A stretch of DNA of 13,515 bases, from assembly GCA_937880585.1 (NCBI GenBank), contig CALFMR010000101.1:1-13515 (forward strand). Reading direction: 5' to 3'. Source of the DNA: an uncultured Acidobacteriota bacterium. GTDB lineage: Bacteria; Acidobacteriota; Vicinamibacteria; Vicinamibacterales; SCN-69-37. How positions within the stretch are numbered: the stretch's first letter is position 1; each line of letters begins with the position of its first letter. Under the pieces are notes generated by a model, which saw only the letters and a program-made list of their open reading frames with translations, was not told where the DNA came from and made no database searches. A program made the position numbers and the translations under genes. Below, piece after piece: positions 1-7,044 of this stretch.

Positions 1-1
1 G

Positions 2-823
2 CCCGATCCCGCCGCCCCCCGAAGGAAGGTTGGCCTGCACGGACTCGAGGGATCGTCTATCGTCCACTACATGCGCGGACTCGCCGAAAAGGCGTTGCGC
101 CGCGGCTGGAACGCCGTCCTCCTCAACCAGCGCAACTGCGGCGGCACCGAGCACTTGTCGCCCGGCCTCTATCATTCGGGTCTCACCGACGACCCGCGCG
201 CGGTCATCCGAGCGCTCGCCGCGACCGACGGCCTCACCCGCTTCGGCGTCGTCGGCTACTCGCTCGGCGGCAACCTGACGGTGAAGCTCGCCGGCGAGCT
301 CGCCGACCATCCGGACATCGCCGTCCGCGGCGTCGTCGCGATCTGCCCGACGATCGATCTCGATCGGTGCGTGCGCGAGATCGAGCGTCGGTCGAACATC
401 GCGTATCACTTCAACTTCGTGCGCAACTTGAAGAAGCGCATGCGTCGCAAAGCCGAACGCGATCCCGATCTCTTCGATTTGTCCGAGCTCGATCGCGTGT
501 GGACGATCCGGCGCTTCGACGACGTCTACACGGCGCCGCACCACGGTTTCGGCGACGCCGCGCGCTACTACCATCGCGCGAGCGCCATCCGCGTGGCGGA
601 CCGCATTCGTGTCCCGACCTTGATCCTGTCCACGGCCGACGACCCGGTCGTGCCGGCCGGCCAGTTCGCGGATCCCGCCCTGGCCGGCAACCCGTACGTG
701 CGCGTGGAGGTCACGCCGCACGGCGGCCACTGCGGGTTTCTCGCCCCGCCGTCGAGCGATGACGACGGCTACTGGGCGGAGACGACGGCGCTGGACTTCC
801 TGTCGACCGTCATATCGGCGTAA
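2..823 (+). CDS. YheT-like alpha/beta-fold hydrolase (5' end cut off by window)
   Basis: The reading frame is open from base 2 to the TAA at 821-823, so this is the C-terminal 273 residues of a longer protein. The first visible motif, HGLEGSS (bases 38-58), is the oxyanion-hole region that in the YheT/COG0429 hydrolase family lies some 60-70 residues from the N-terminus. The nucleophile elbow GYSLGGN follows, with Ser at bases 260-262, then LNQRNCGGTEHLSPGLYHSG before it, an acidic loop TADDPVVP and the catalytic-His motif HGGHCGF near the C-terminus, giving a complete Ser-Asp-His set. The family hydrolyses esters or similar bonds in the cytoplasm; the natural substrate is not known. The ATG at 71 lies inside the conserved fold and is not the true start. 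The last 14 bp overlap the end of the convergent DUF72 gene, so the two transcripts must run into each other. Confidence 0.9.
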   Translation, partial: PDPAAPRRKVGLHGLEGSSIVHYMRGLAEKALRRGWNAVLLNQRNCGGTEHLSPGLYHSGLTDDPRAVIRALAATDGLTRFGVVGYSLGGNLTVKLAGELADHPDIAVRGVVAICPTIDLDRCVREIERRSNIAYHFNFVRNLKKRMRRKAERDPDLFDLSELDRVWTIRRFDDVYTAPHHGFGDAARYYHRASAIRVADRIRVPTLILSTADDPVVPAGQFADPALAGNPYVRVEVTPHGGHCGFLAPPSSDDDGYWAETTALDFLSTVISA

Positions 824-1532
824 CGCCGCGCGCGCGGAGAATCTCGAGAAACGCGCGGGCGAACGCCGGGCCTTTCCCTTCGTCCTCGTGTTTGAAGTAC
901 ACGAACGCCGACTCCCACGTTCCCTCTTGCGCGAGCACCTGGTCGGCCCAGCGCTCGAGATCGGGCGGCGTGTAGCCCTCATCGCGCAAGCGGAAATAGC
1001 CGTGCGTCGCGGTCGGCACGAATGGCGTGACGTGGTCGCCGAAGTCCGCGACGCAGAGCGCCGCGCCGTGGGCCGACAGCCGCTCGTACACTTCAGGCAC
1101 GAGCCATGACTCGTGCCGAAACTCGAACGCGATCAACAGGTCCTTCGGCACGAGCGCGAGGCAGGCGTCGAGGCGGCCGAGATCGCACCTGAGGCTCGGC
1201 GGCAACTGGAACAAAAGTGGGCCGAGGTGCGGTCCCAGGCCGCGCGCGGTCTCGACGAGGTAGTGGACGGCATCCTCACAGTTGGTGAGCCGGCGGTCGT
1301 GCGTAATCTGTCGCGGCACCTTGAGCGCATAGGTGAACGGCTCGGGCGCCTGCGCGCGCCAGTTCTCGATCGTCTTCGGCGCCGGCATGCGATAGAACGT
1401 CGCGTTGATCTCGACGCTGTGGAAGCGCTCCGCGTAAAACGCGTACATCGCCTTGGCCGCGATCGTCTCCGGATAGAAGTGCCCCTTCCACTCCGGGTAG
1501 TTGTAGCCCGACGTCCCGACGTGAATCCGCAT
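810..1532 (-). CDS. DUF72 (YecE-like) TIM-barrel protein
   Basis: A 240-residue protein starting at the ATG at 1532. The N-terminal VGTSGYNYPEWKGHFYPE (residues 5-22), the following EINATFYRMP segment and the block YALKVPRQITHDRRL are typical of DUF72/YecE proteins, and the length is normal for the family. The biochemical role of DUF72 is not established; structures of members show a TIM barrel. The gene starts only 3 bp after the TAG of the last ABC permease, on the same strand, and has only a weak ribosome site (AGGGC abutting the ATG), so it is probably co-transcribed and translationally coupled as the final gene of the export operon. Its 3' end overlaps the convergent hydrolase by 14 bp. 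Family assignment is firm; any role in export is a guess from position. Confidence 0.9.
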   Translation of the reverse strand: MRIHVGTSGYNYPEWKGHFYPETIAAKAMYAFYAERFHSVEINATFYRMPAPKTIENWRAQAPEPFTYALKVPRQITHDRRLTNCEDAVHYLVETARGLGPHLGPLLFQLPPSLRCDLGRLDACLALVPKDLLIAFEFRHESWLVPEVYERLSAHGAALCVADFGDHVTPFVPTATHGYFRLRDEGYTPPDLERWADQVLAQEGTWESAFVYFKHEDEGKGPAFARAFLEILRARGVTPI

Positions 1533-1535
1533 GCC

Positions 1536-2660
1536 CTATGCTCGCTTGCTCGACCGCGCGACGGCAAGGACGACGACCGCGACGCCCCAGGCTGCGAGCG
1601 CGGCGAACGACGGCCAGAGCACGGCCATGCCAGTGCCCTTCAGGAAGATCCCACGCACGATCACGAGGAAATAGCGCAGCGGAATGAGGAACGTCACCCA
1701 CTGGATGACCGTGGGCATGTTCGCGATCGGGAAGATGAAGCCCGAGAGGTAGATCATCGGCACGAGGAAGAAGAACGTCGCCGTCATCATCGCCTGCTGC
1801 TGCGTCGAGGACATCGTCGACACGAGCAGGCCGAGGCCGAGCGTGCAGACGAGATAGACGAGGCTCGCGAGAAACAGCAGCGCCACGCTGCCGCGGAGCG
1901 GGACCTGGAACCACAGCACGGCAATCGCGATGACGAGCACGACGTCGACGAGCCCGACGAGCGAGTACGGCAGCAGCTTGCCGAGGATGATCTCGCTTCG
2001 CGTAATGGGCGTGACGTTCAATTGATCGAGTGTCCCGGTCTCGCGCTCGCGCACGATGGCCATTGACGTCAGATTCGCCGTGACGACCATCAGCAGTACG
2101 GCCAACACACCCGGCACCATGAAATTGCGGCTCTCGAGATCGGGGTTGAACCACACGCGCACGCGCCCGTCGAGCTGCGGTGCGCCGCGCGCCGCGGGAC
2201 CGGCCACGACCGTCGCATATTGGCCGACGAGGCCCTGCACGTAGGACAACGCCACACCGGACGAGTTCGCGTCCGTACCATCGGCAATGACCTGAATCGA
2301 CGGCCCGGCCGTGCCATGCGCTCGCGCGCGCGCGAGGTCGTCGCCGAACCGCGGCGGCACGAGAACCGCCAGCCACGCCCGCCCGCGTTCCAGGTCGTCA
2401 TCGATCGCGCTGGGGGCCATGCGCTCGCCGACGACATCGAAGTACGGCGACGCCGCGAACCGTTCGAGAAGCTGCCGGCTCGATGGCGATCGATCGCCGT
2501 CGACCACGACGATGGGTACGTGCTGGACGTCGGTCGTGGCCGCGTAGCCGAGCATTGCGAGTTGGAGGACTGGCGCGATGAGCACCAGCCGCAGGAGCTG
2601 CGGCGTCCGCCGAAGCTCGAGGAACTCCTTCCACACGAGCGTGTGAATGCGGCCGATCAT
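1536..2660 (-). CDS. ABC-2 type permease, YbhR-like
   Basis: A 374-residue integral membrane protein. I chose the ATG at 2660, not the upstream in-frame start at 2819, because it begins the family N-terminus (MIGRIHTLVWKEFLELRRTP) and overlaps the TGA of the preceding permease by 4 bp. The layout is that of ABC2_membrane_3 proteins: one helix at about residues 22-41, a large periplasmic domain (about 42-180, opening with VPIVVVDGD), then about five helices in the C-terminal half. The cytoplasmic RERETGTLDQL (204-214) is the coupling-helix motif that contacts the ATPase, and LSGFIFPIANMP lies before the last helices. The N-terminal pattern resembles E. coli YbhR more than YbhS. With the neighbouring permease it probably forms the heterodimeric membrane part of the exporter. 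The substrate cannot be read from the sequence. Confidence 0.93.
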   Translation of the reverse strand: MIGRIHTLVWKEFLELRRTPQLLRLVLIAPVLQLAMLGYAATTDVQHVPIVVVDGDRSPSSRQLLERFAASPYFDVVGERMAPSAIDDDLERGRAWLAVLVPPRFGDDLARARAHGTAGPSIQVIADGTDANSSGVALSYVQGLVGQYATVVAGPAARGAPQLDGRVRVWFNPDLESRNFMVPGVLAVLLMVVTANLTSMAIVRERETGTLDQLNVTPITRSEIILGKLLPYSLVGLVDVVLVIAIAVLWFQVPLRGSVALLFLASLVYLVCTLGLGLLVSTMSSTQQQAMMTATFFFLVPMIYLSGFIFPIANMPTVIQWVTFLIPLRYFLVIVRGIFLKGTGMAVLWPSFAALAAWGVAVVVLAVARSSKRA

Positions 2661-3757
2661 TGCCGCGCGAGCCTCACCGCCGAGAGCGCGTACACGGCCA
2701 CCGCATAGACGACGAGCGCGAGCAGCGACGGCCACAGGAACCCGAGGCCGAGTCCCTTCAGCACGATGCCGCGCAGCGCCACGAGGAAATAGCGCGCGGG
2801 CACGAGCGCCGAAATCCATTGCAGGACGACCGGCATGCTCGAGAGCGGAAAGATGAAGCCCGACAGAATCAGTGTCGGCAGGAGCGCCACGATCGCAGCC
2901 GCCTGGAACGCAACATCCTGCGTGTCGGCCACCGTCGAGATGAGCAGCCCCGTCCCGAGCGCGCCGATGAGGAAGAGCGTGATGGCGACGAACAGCGCCA
3001 GCCAGTTGCCGCGCATCGGCAGGTCGAAGAAGACCATGGCCGCGACGATGATGGCGAGGGCGCCGGCCTGTGACAGCACGAGGTACGGCAGCGTCTTGCC
3101 CGCAACGAACGCCGTCGTCGAGACGGGCGCCATACGGACCTGCTCCATCGTGCCGCGTTCCTTTTCCCGCACGATCGACAACGCCGTCGAGATGACGGCC
3201 GTGATCATCGAGATGAACGCGATGAGGCCGGGCACGAGAAACACCGTGCTGCGCAGTTCGGGGTTGTACCAGACGCGCGGCTCGACGCTGACGAGCGCCG
3301 CGTGCGGCCGTTCGCCCGTGGCGCCGAACGACGCGCCCTGCAGGAGCGCCGTCACGTAGCCCAGCACGGTCGTCGCCGTGTTGGCGTTGTCGCCGTCGAT
3401 GATGACCTGCACGGCCGGCGACCCGCCTTCGCGGAGCATCCGCGCGAAGCCAACGGGGATGACGAGCACGGCGCGTGCGGTCCCGCGATCGACGAGCGCA
3501 TCGATCTCGCGATCGGACTCCGCGGTCGCGACGACGTCGAAGTAGGCCGAACGGGCGAAGTCGGCGACGAGCGCGCGGCTTTCCGGCGTGGCATCGCGAT
3601 CCTGGACGGCCAGCGCGACGTGCCGGATATCGAAGTTCAGCGCGTAGCCGTAGAGGAACAGGAAGAACGTCGGCACGAAAACGAGGATCGTGAGCGTCCG
3701 CCGATCGCGGCGAATCTGCCGGAGCTCTTTGATCGCGACCGCCCAGAGTCCGGTCAT
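2657..3757 (-). CDS. ABC-2 type permease, YbhS-like
   Basis: A 366-residue membrane protein starting at the ATG at 3757, which overlaps the TGA of ATPase B by 4 bp; AGGAGG lies 10 bases upstream. Residues 1-20 (ending KELRQIRRDRR) are an amphipathic cytoplasmic lead, followed by helix 1 (about 21-40), a periplasmic domain (about 41-170) and five further helices. REKERGTMEQ at 197-206 is the coupling motif and LSGFIFPLSSMP at 298-309 is the conserved hairpin of the YhhJ/YbhS group. It shares the juxtamembrane pattern RVW(Y/F)NP-L----F-VPG with the next permease, showing that they are distant paralogs. Gene order (S-like then R-like) matches E. coli ybhGFSR. Role: half of the transmembrane channel of a drug or lipophile exporter; the substrate is unknown. 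Confidence 0.94.
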   Translation of the reverse strand: MTGLWAVAIKELRQIRRDRRTLTILVFVPTFFLFLYGYALNFDIRHVALAVQDRDATPESRALVADFARSAYFDVVATAESDREIDALVDRGTARAVLVIPVGFARMLREGGSPAVQVIIDGDNANTATTVLGYVTALLQGASFGATGERPHAALVSVEPRVWYNPELRSTVFLVPGLIAFISMITAVISTALSIVREKERGTMEQVRMAPVSTTAFVAGKTLPYLVLSQAGALAIIVAAMVFFDLPMRGNWLALFVAITLFLIGALGTGLLISTVADTQDVAFQAAAIVALLPTLILSGFIFPLSSMPVVLQWISALVPARYFLVALRGIVLKGLGLGFLWPSLLALVVYAVAVYALSAVRLARQ

Positions 3758-4701
3758 GCGGCGCCGGCCTCCTCGGCTCGATCGATGACGTCGAGGAAGA
3801 CGTCTTCGAGCGACGGCAGGACCGGATCGATCGCCTCGACGTGCACGCCTTTCGCCGCGAGCGCGCGTGACAGATCCTCAGCCGTCGTCTCTCGTCCCCT
3901 CAGCACGGCATGAACCGTCGTCCCGAAGAGACTCGTCTTCTCGACCGCCGGCATGGCATCGAGCGTCGTCATGGCCTGGACTGGATTGGCCGCGCGCACT
4001 TCGACAATGGGGCGCGCGTCGAAGGTGGACTTGAGCTCGGCCACGGTACCGAGCGCTGCCAAGCGGCCGGCGTGCATGATGGCGACACGGTCGCACCGCT
4101 CGGCCTCGTCGAGGTAGTGCGTCGTGACGAGCACCGTCGTCCCTCCGCGCGACAAGCCGTCGATGAGCCGCCAGAACTCGCGGCGCGACACGGGATCGAC
4201 GCCGCCGGTCGGCTCGTCGAGAAACACAATCTTCGGCTCGTGCAGGAGCGCGCAGCCGAGCGCGAGTCGCTGACGCCAGCCGCCCGGCAGATCGCGCGCG
4301 AGCACGCGCTCCTTGCCCTTGAGTCCGCCCATCTCGAGCGCGAACGCGCGGCGATCGGCGAGTCGCGCGCCGGTCAGTCTGTAGAGGCCGGCCGAGAAGC
4401 GGATGTTCTCGTCGACCGTCAGTCGTTCGTAGAGAGAGAACTTCTGCGACAGGTACCCGATGCGACGTTTGACGCCTTCGGGATCGCGTCCGACGTCAAC
4501 GCCATCGACCTCGGCCCTGCCAGACGACGGCTCGAGCAGCCCGCACAGCATGCGAATCGTCGTCGACTTGCCGGCGCCATTCGCGCCGAGAAACCCAAAG
4601 ACCTCGCCGCGGGCGACGTCGAAGCTGATCGCGTCGACCGCTCGAAACGCGCCGAAGGTGCGCGACAGCTGGTCGACGACGATCGCGCGTGTCGCGCTCA
4701 C
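3754..4701 (-). CDS. ABC transporter ATPase B (equivalent to C-terminal half of YbhF)
   Basis: A 315-residue cytoplasmic nucleotide-binding subunit with a GTG start at 4701. The GTG overlaps the TGA of tolC by 4 bp and has GGAG 7 bases upstream. Walker A is GANGAGKS (39-46), the Q-loop is in YLSQKFSLYERL (about 83-94), Walker B is IVFLDEPT with D162/E163, and the H-loop His is present in TTHYLDEAERC (H195). The ABC signature is LPGGWRQ (138-144), not LSGGQ; the Ser-to-Pro change and the Trp are typical of the second ATPase domain of YbhF-like proteins. After about residue 225 there is a C-terminal domain ending in LEDVFLDV, common to this exporter group. Together with ATPase A, also 315 residues, it probably forms a heterodimer that drives the two permeases. 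B supplies the intact H-loop and A the intact signature, so one composite ATP site should be competent. Confidence 0.95.
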   Translation of the reverse strand: MSATRAIVVDQLSRTFGAFRAVDAISFDVARGEVFGFLGANGAGKSTTIRMLCGLLEPSSGRAEVDGVDVGRDPEGVKRRIGYLSQKFSLYERLTVDENIRFSAGLYRLTGARLADRRAFALEMGGLKGKERVLARDLPGGWRQRLALGCALLHEPKIVFLDEPTGGVDPVSRREFWRLIDGLSRGGTTVLVTTHYLDEAERCDRVAIMHAGRLAALGTVAELKSTFDARPIVEVRAANPVQAMTTLDAMPAVEKTSLFGTTVHAVLRGRETTAEDLSRALAAKGVHVEAIDPVLPSLEDVFLDVIDRAEEAGAA

Positions 4702-6047
4702 GGCTGCGCTCCAACGGCCCGGAGCAACTGCGCCTCGGCCACGCGCAGCGCGGCCGCAAGACGTGTCCGCTCGAGCTCGGCTTCACGCTCGGCGACTTCG
4801 GCGTCGAGCCGATCGGTATTCGTCGCCACGCCGACGTCGAATCGTTCGCCGACGACGCGCCGCGCTTCGGTGGCCGCGGCCACGGCGTCGGCCGATGCGT
4901 CGAGGGCCGCGCGAGCGGACTGCACGTCGAGGACACGCTGCCGGATCTCGACCGCCAGCGCATCGTCGAAATCCTCGAGCTCGTAGTGCGTGGCGCTCGC
5001 TTGCGCGACGCTCGTGGCGTGATCGGCACGCGCGCGTCCGCCGTCCCAGAGCGGCCAGGTCACGTTCACGCCGAGGTCCCAGGACGTGTGCCAGTCGTCG
5101 GCACGCGGAAAGAAACGCGTGTTCGGCCGCGCGGGTTCGACGGCCGCGAGCGCCGCCACGTGCGGCCGCACGGCGGCGAGCGCCGCCGCGCCGGCCGCAC
5201 GCTGCCCCGCCTCGCGCGCCTCGATCGCCTGCCGCTCGGGACGCTGGCCGCGCGCCCGCGCGATCAACGTCGCGAGCGGCTGTGAGGCAACAGCCGCCAC
5301 GCCCGGCGTCTCGCGATCGACTGGCGTGGACGTGACGAGCGGCGTGCCCGGATCGAGACCGACGAGCCGGTCGAGCCGCGCCTCGGAGAGCGCGGCGTCG
5401 TTCTGCGCCTGGATGAGCGAGACGCGCTCTCGCGCGCGTTCCGCTTGCGATGACAGCAAGTCGTTCGGCGGGAGGATCCCCGTATTGACGCGCGCGCGGA
5501 CGTCGGCGAGCGACGCGTCGGCGCGGGCGAGCGCGCGCTCGAGCACACCGACGGCGTCGCGAGCGGCGACGAGCGACCAGTAGGCGCTCGTCGCCTCGAG
5601 CGCGACGTCAGCCCGCGCGGCCTCGGCCGTGGCCGAGGCCGCGCGATGATCAGCGTCAGCCGACGCGACGAGCGCGCCGACGCGGCCGGCCGTGTAGACC
5701 GGCACGTCGACTTCCGCACGCGCCTGATAGTTGGTCGGCACATCAGGAAAGAGCACGCGCGTCGATCCGTCCGGCTCGGGAATGCCGAACTCGTCGACGT
5801 GGTTCGTCCGCAGGATGCCGGACGTGACGGCGACCGTCGGCCGGCCGAGCGCCGCGCGGGAAGCGGCCGCCGAAGCGGCGGCCGCTTCCCGCGCCCGAGC
5901 GGCGCCGAGCCGCGGCGCCGTCTCGACGGCGCGCGACACGGCGTCGTCGACCGAGAGCGTCACGGCGGCCGGCGCCTGGGCGCCGGCCGCCGTGGGCGCG
6001 AGCGCGAGCGCGAAGATTGCCAGAGCCAGTGTCGTCAGTCGTCTCAT
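4698..6047 (-). CDS. TolC-type outer-membrane efflux channel
   Basis: A 449-residue protein. The start is the ATG at 6047: AGGGG lies 8 bases upstream and it opens a clear Sec signal peptide (MRRLTTLALAIFALAL, cleavage likely after AGAQA, residue 25). The in-frame ATG at 6119 would add 24 charged residues ahead of the signal and is rejected. The mature part begins with the TolC-family SVDDAVSRAVETAP motif (32-45), followed by Ala-rich alpha-hairpin segments and two outer-membrane-efflux repeats (the second around PLWDGGRARADH). It should trimerise into the outer-membrane duct that takes substrate from the HlyD-type adaptor. It sits between the two ATPase genes, 49 bp after ATPase A and overlapping ATPase B by 4 bp. 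Its first 150 codons contain three perfect inverted repeats, listed separately. The E. coli counterpart operon has no tolC of its own. Confidence 0.92.
   Translation of the reverse strand: MRRLTTLALAIFALALAPTAAGAQAPAAVTLSVDDAVSRAVETAPRLGAARAREAAAASAAASRAALGRPTVAVTSGILRTNHVDEFGIPEPDGSTRVLFPDVPTNYQARAEVDVPVYTAGRVGALVASADADHRAASATAEAARADVALEATSAYWSLVAARDAVGVLERALARADASLADVRARVNTGILPPNDLLSSQAERARERVSLIQAQNDAALSEARLDRLVGLDPGTPLVTSTPVDRETPGVAAVASQPLATLIARARGQRPERQAIEAREAGQRAAGAAALAAVRPHVAALAAVEPARPNTRFFPRADDWHTSWDLGVNVTWPLWDGGRARADHATSVAQASATHYELEDFDDALAVEIRQRVLDVQSARAALDASADAVAAATEARRVVGERFDVGVATNTDRLDAEVAEREAELERTRLAAALRVAEAQLLRAVGAQP
5614..5645. repeat. Perfect inverted repeat, 15-bp arms, 2-nt loop, inside tolC
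   Basis: Left arm CGCGCGGCCTCGGCC (5614-5628), loop GT, right arm GGCCGAGGCCGCGCG (5631-5645); every pair matches. It covers codons of about residues 135-145 of the TolC-like protein, an Ala-rich helix. The 2-nt gap means that as RNA the apex would open slightly, but the stem would be very stable. No U-run follows on either strand, so it is not an intrinsic terminator. Confidence 0.85.
5854..5894. repeat. Perfect inverted repeat, 17-bp arms, 7-nt loop, inside tolC
   Basis: Left arm GCGCGGGAAGCGGCCGC (5854-5870), loop CGAAGCG, right arm GCGGCCGCTTCCCGCGC (5878-5894); all 17 pairs match. It encodes the Ala/Ser-rich stretch of about residues 52-65 of the TolC-like protein. The ends of the two arms do not extend further. 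No T-run is adjacent. Confidence 0.88.
5961..5994. repeat. Perfect inverted repeat, 16-bp arms, 2-nt loop, over tolC signal-peptide cleavage region
   Basis: Left arm CACGGCGGCCGGCGCC (5961-5976), loop TG, right arm GGCGCCGGCCGCCGTG (5979-5994); all 16 pairs match. It covers about residues 18-29 of the TolC-like precursor, which include the predicted signal-peptidase site. In the mRNA it would form about 55 bases after the start codon, where it could slow early elongation. Confidence 0.87.
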
Positions 6048-6069
6048 CGCGCGTTCCCCTGAAGCGATG

Positions 6070-6111
6070 GCCGGGACCGCGTGACGCGTGTGCGCGTCAC
6101 GCGGCCCCGGC
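6070..6111 (-). promoter_or_regulatory. Strong intercistronic hairpin between ATPase A and tolC
   Basis: Arms are 6070-6088 and 6093-6111 (19 bp each) with a 4-nt loop (TGTG on the plus strand). The only non-Watson-Crick pair (A6076 against C6105 as DNA arms) becomes a G-U wobble in the minus-strand transcript, so the operon mRNA can form an unbroken 19-bp stem. The stem contains the TGA stop of ATPase A (6097-6099) and ends 9 bases before the AGGGG ribosome site of tolC (6056-6060). No U-run follows, so it is not a simple intrinsic terminator. An mRNA-stabilising, processing or translation-insulating element is a better guess. It lies at the only internal junction of the operon that is not tightly coupled. 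Confidence 0.75.
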
Positions 6112-7044
6112 GCGGTCATCGTCCTGCAGCCGCTCGATGAACACGTCTTCGAGCCGCGGCGTGATGCGGCGCACGCTCGCGGCCCGAAGGCCGGCGCGAT
6201 CGAGCGCCGCCGTCAGTGCCGCCTCCGCGTCCGCGCCGGCGGCGCGGACGTGGAGGCGGTCGCCGAACAGTTGCACGCGGTCGGCGCCGAGCGCGGCGCC
6301 GACCGCTTCGAGGGCCGCGCGCGGGTGCGGCACGACGACCTCGAACACCGCGCCGGGCAGGCTGCGTTGCAGCCGGCCCGGCGCGTCGAGGGCGAGCACG
6401 CGGCCCGCGTTCAACAGCGCGACGCGCGCGCAGCGCTCCGCCTCGTCGAGATACGGCGTGGCCATCACGATCGTCAGTCCCTCGGCCAGGAACTCCGCCA
6501 GCAGCTTCCAGAACTCGCGCCTCGACACCGGATCCACGCCGGTCGTCGGCTCGTCGAGCACGAGCAGCGGCGGCTCGTGGACCAGCGTGCACGCGAGCGC
6601 GAGCTTCTGTTTCATCCCGCCCGACAGCCGATCGGCCAGCCGGCCGCGGAAGCGATCCAGTCCCGTGAGCGTGAGGAGGCGATCGCGCCGCGCCTTGAAG
6701 TCCGCGACGCCGTGCAGGCGGGCGAAGAACTCGATGTTCTCGTCGATCGACAGATCGCCGTAGAGGCTGAACCGCTGCGAGACATACCCGATTGACGACG
6801 TCGCGATGCCACGGGCGCGACGCGGATCGGCACCGAAGAGCTCGATGCGCCCCGCGTCCGGCGCCAGCAGTCCGCAGACGAGCCGCAGCAGCGTCGTCTT
6901 GCCCGCGCCGTTGGGACCGATGACGCCGAACATCTCGCCGCGCGCGACATCGAGCGTCACGCCATCGAGCGCCGTCGTCGCGTCGAAGCGCTTGACGACG
7001 GCCGTGACGGACACCGCCGCGTTCGTGGGCGCGTCGGTCGTCAT
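6097..7044 (-). CDS. ABC transporter ATPase A (equivalent to N-terminal half of YbhF)
   Basis: A 315-residue nucleotide-binding protein. The ATG at 7044 overlaps the TGA of the adaptor gene by 4 bp. A much longer open frame runs upstream to 8013, but it is antisense-like Arg-rich sequence lying over the adaptor gene. Walker A is GPNGAGKT (43-50), Q-loop YVSQRFSLYGDL, signature LSGGMKQ (140-146, canonical) and Walker B LLVLDEPT (D164/E165). The H-loop reads MATPYLDEAERC: the usual His is Pro197. In the YbhF/RbbA group the first ATPase domain often lacks this His, so this protein matches the N-terminal half of YbhF. About 90 C-terminal residues form an accessory domain ending in LEDVFIERL. It should pair with ATPase B and supply the good signature motif to B's ATP site. 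The 3' third of the gene is rich in inverted repeats. Confidence 0.95.
   Translation of the reverse strand: MTTDAPTNAAVSVTAVVKRFDATTALDGVTLDVARGEMFGVIGPNGAGKTTLLRLVCGLLAPDAGRIELFGADPRRARGIATSSIGYVSQRFSLYGDLSIDENIEFFARLHGVADFKARRDRLLTLTGLDRFRGRLADRLSGGMKQKLALACTLVHEPPLLVLDEPTTGVDPVSRREFWKLLAEFLAEGLTIVMATPYLDEAERCARVALLNAGRVLALDAPGRLQRSLPGAVFEVVVPHPRAALEAVGAALGADRVQLFGDRLHVRAAGADAEAALTAALDRAGLRAASVRRITPRLEDVFIERLQDDDRAGAA
6228..6250. repeat. Inverted repeat, 10-bp arms, 3-nt loop, in ATPase A gene
   Basis: CGTCCGCGCC (6228-6237), loop GGC, GGCGCGGACG (6241-6250). All 10 pairs match; beyond one mismatch two further pairs form. It is a weaker member of the 5.6-6.4 kb cluster and encodes part of the accessory domain. 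Confidence 0.7.
6277..6306. repeat. Perfect inverted repeat, 12-bp arms, 6-nt loop, in ATPase A gene
   Basis: GCGGTCGGCGCC (6277-6288), loop GAGCGC, GGCGCCGACCGC (6295-6306). All 12 pairs match. It lies in the codons for the poorly conserved C-terminal accessory domain of ATPase A. Confidence 0.8.
6349..6385. repeat. Near-perfect inverted repeat, 17-bp arms, 3-nt loop, in ATPase A gene
   Basis: CGCGCCGGGCAGGCTGC (6349-6365), loop GTT, GCAGCCGGCCCGGCGCG (6369-6385). Sixteen of 17 positions pair; the single mismatch is A6359 against G6375. It encodes the stretch around APGRLQRSLPGAV, just after the conserved ATPase core. Confidence 0.82.

Noticed and set aside
2321..2336. CTCGCGCGCGCGCGAG, a 16-bp palindrome with alternating CG
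   Set aside because: Simple alternating sequence inside a permease gene; chance is adequate in DNA of this composition. The 14-16-bp perfect palindromes at 285-300 and 2485-2500 region, 4870-4884 region and 5528-5541 are likewise only 7-8 bp per arm.
2661..2819. In-frame extension of the YbhR-like permease to an ATG at 2819
   Set aside because: The extra 53 residues are Arg/Ala-rich and unlike the family N-terminus; the ATG at 2660 gives the expected start and overlap.
6048..6119. In-frame extension of the TolC-like gene to an ATG at 6119
   Set aside because: It would put 24 polar residues ahead of a good signal peptide and run through the hairpin; 6047 has a proper ribosome site.
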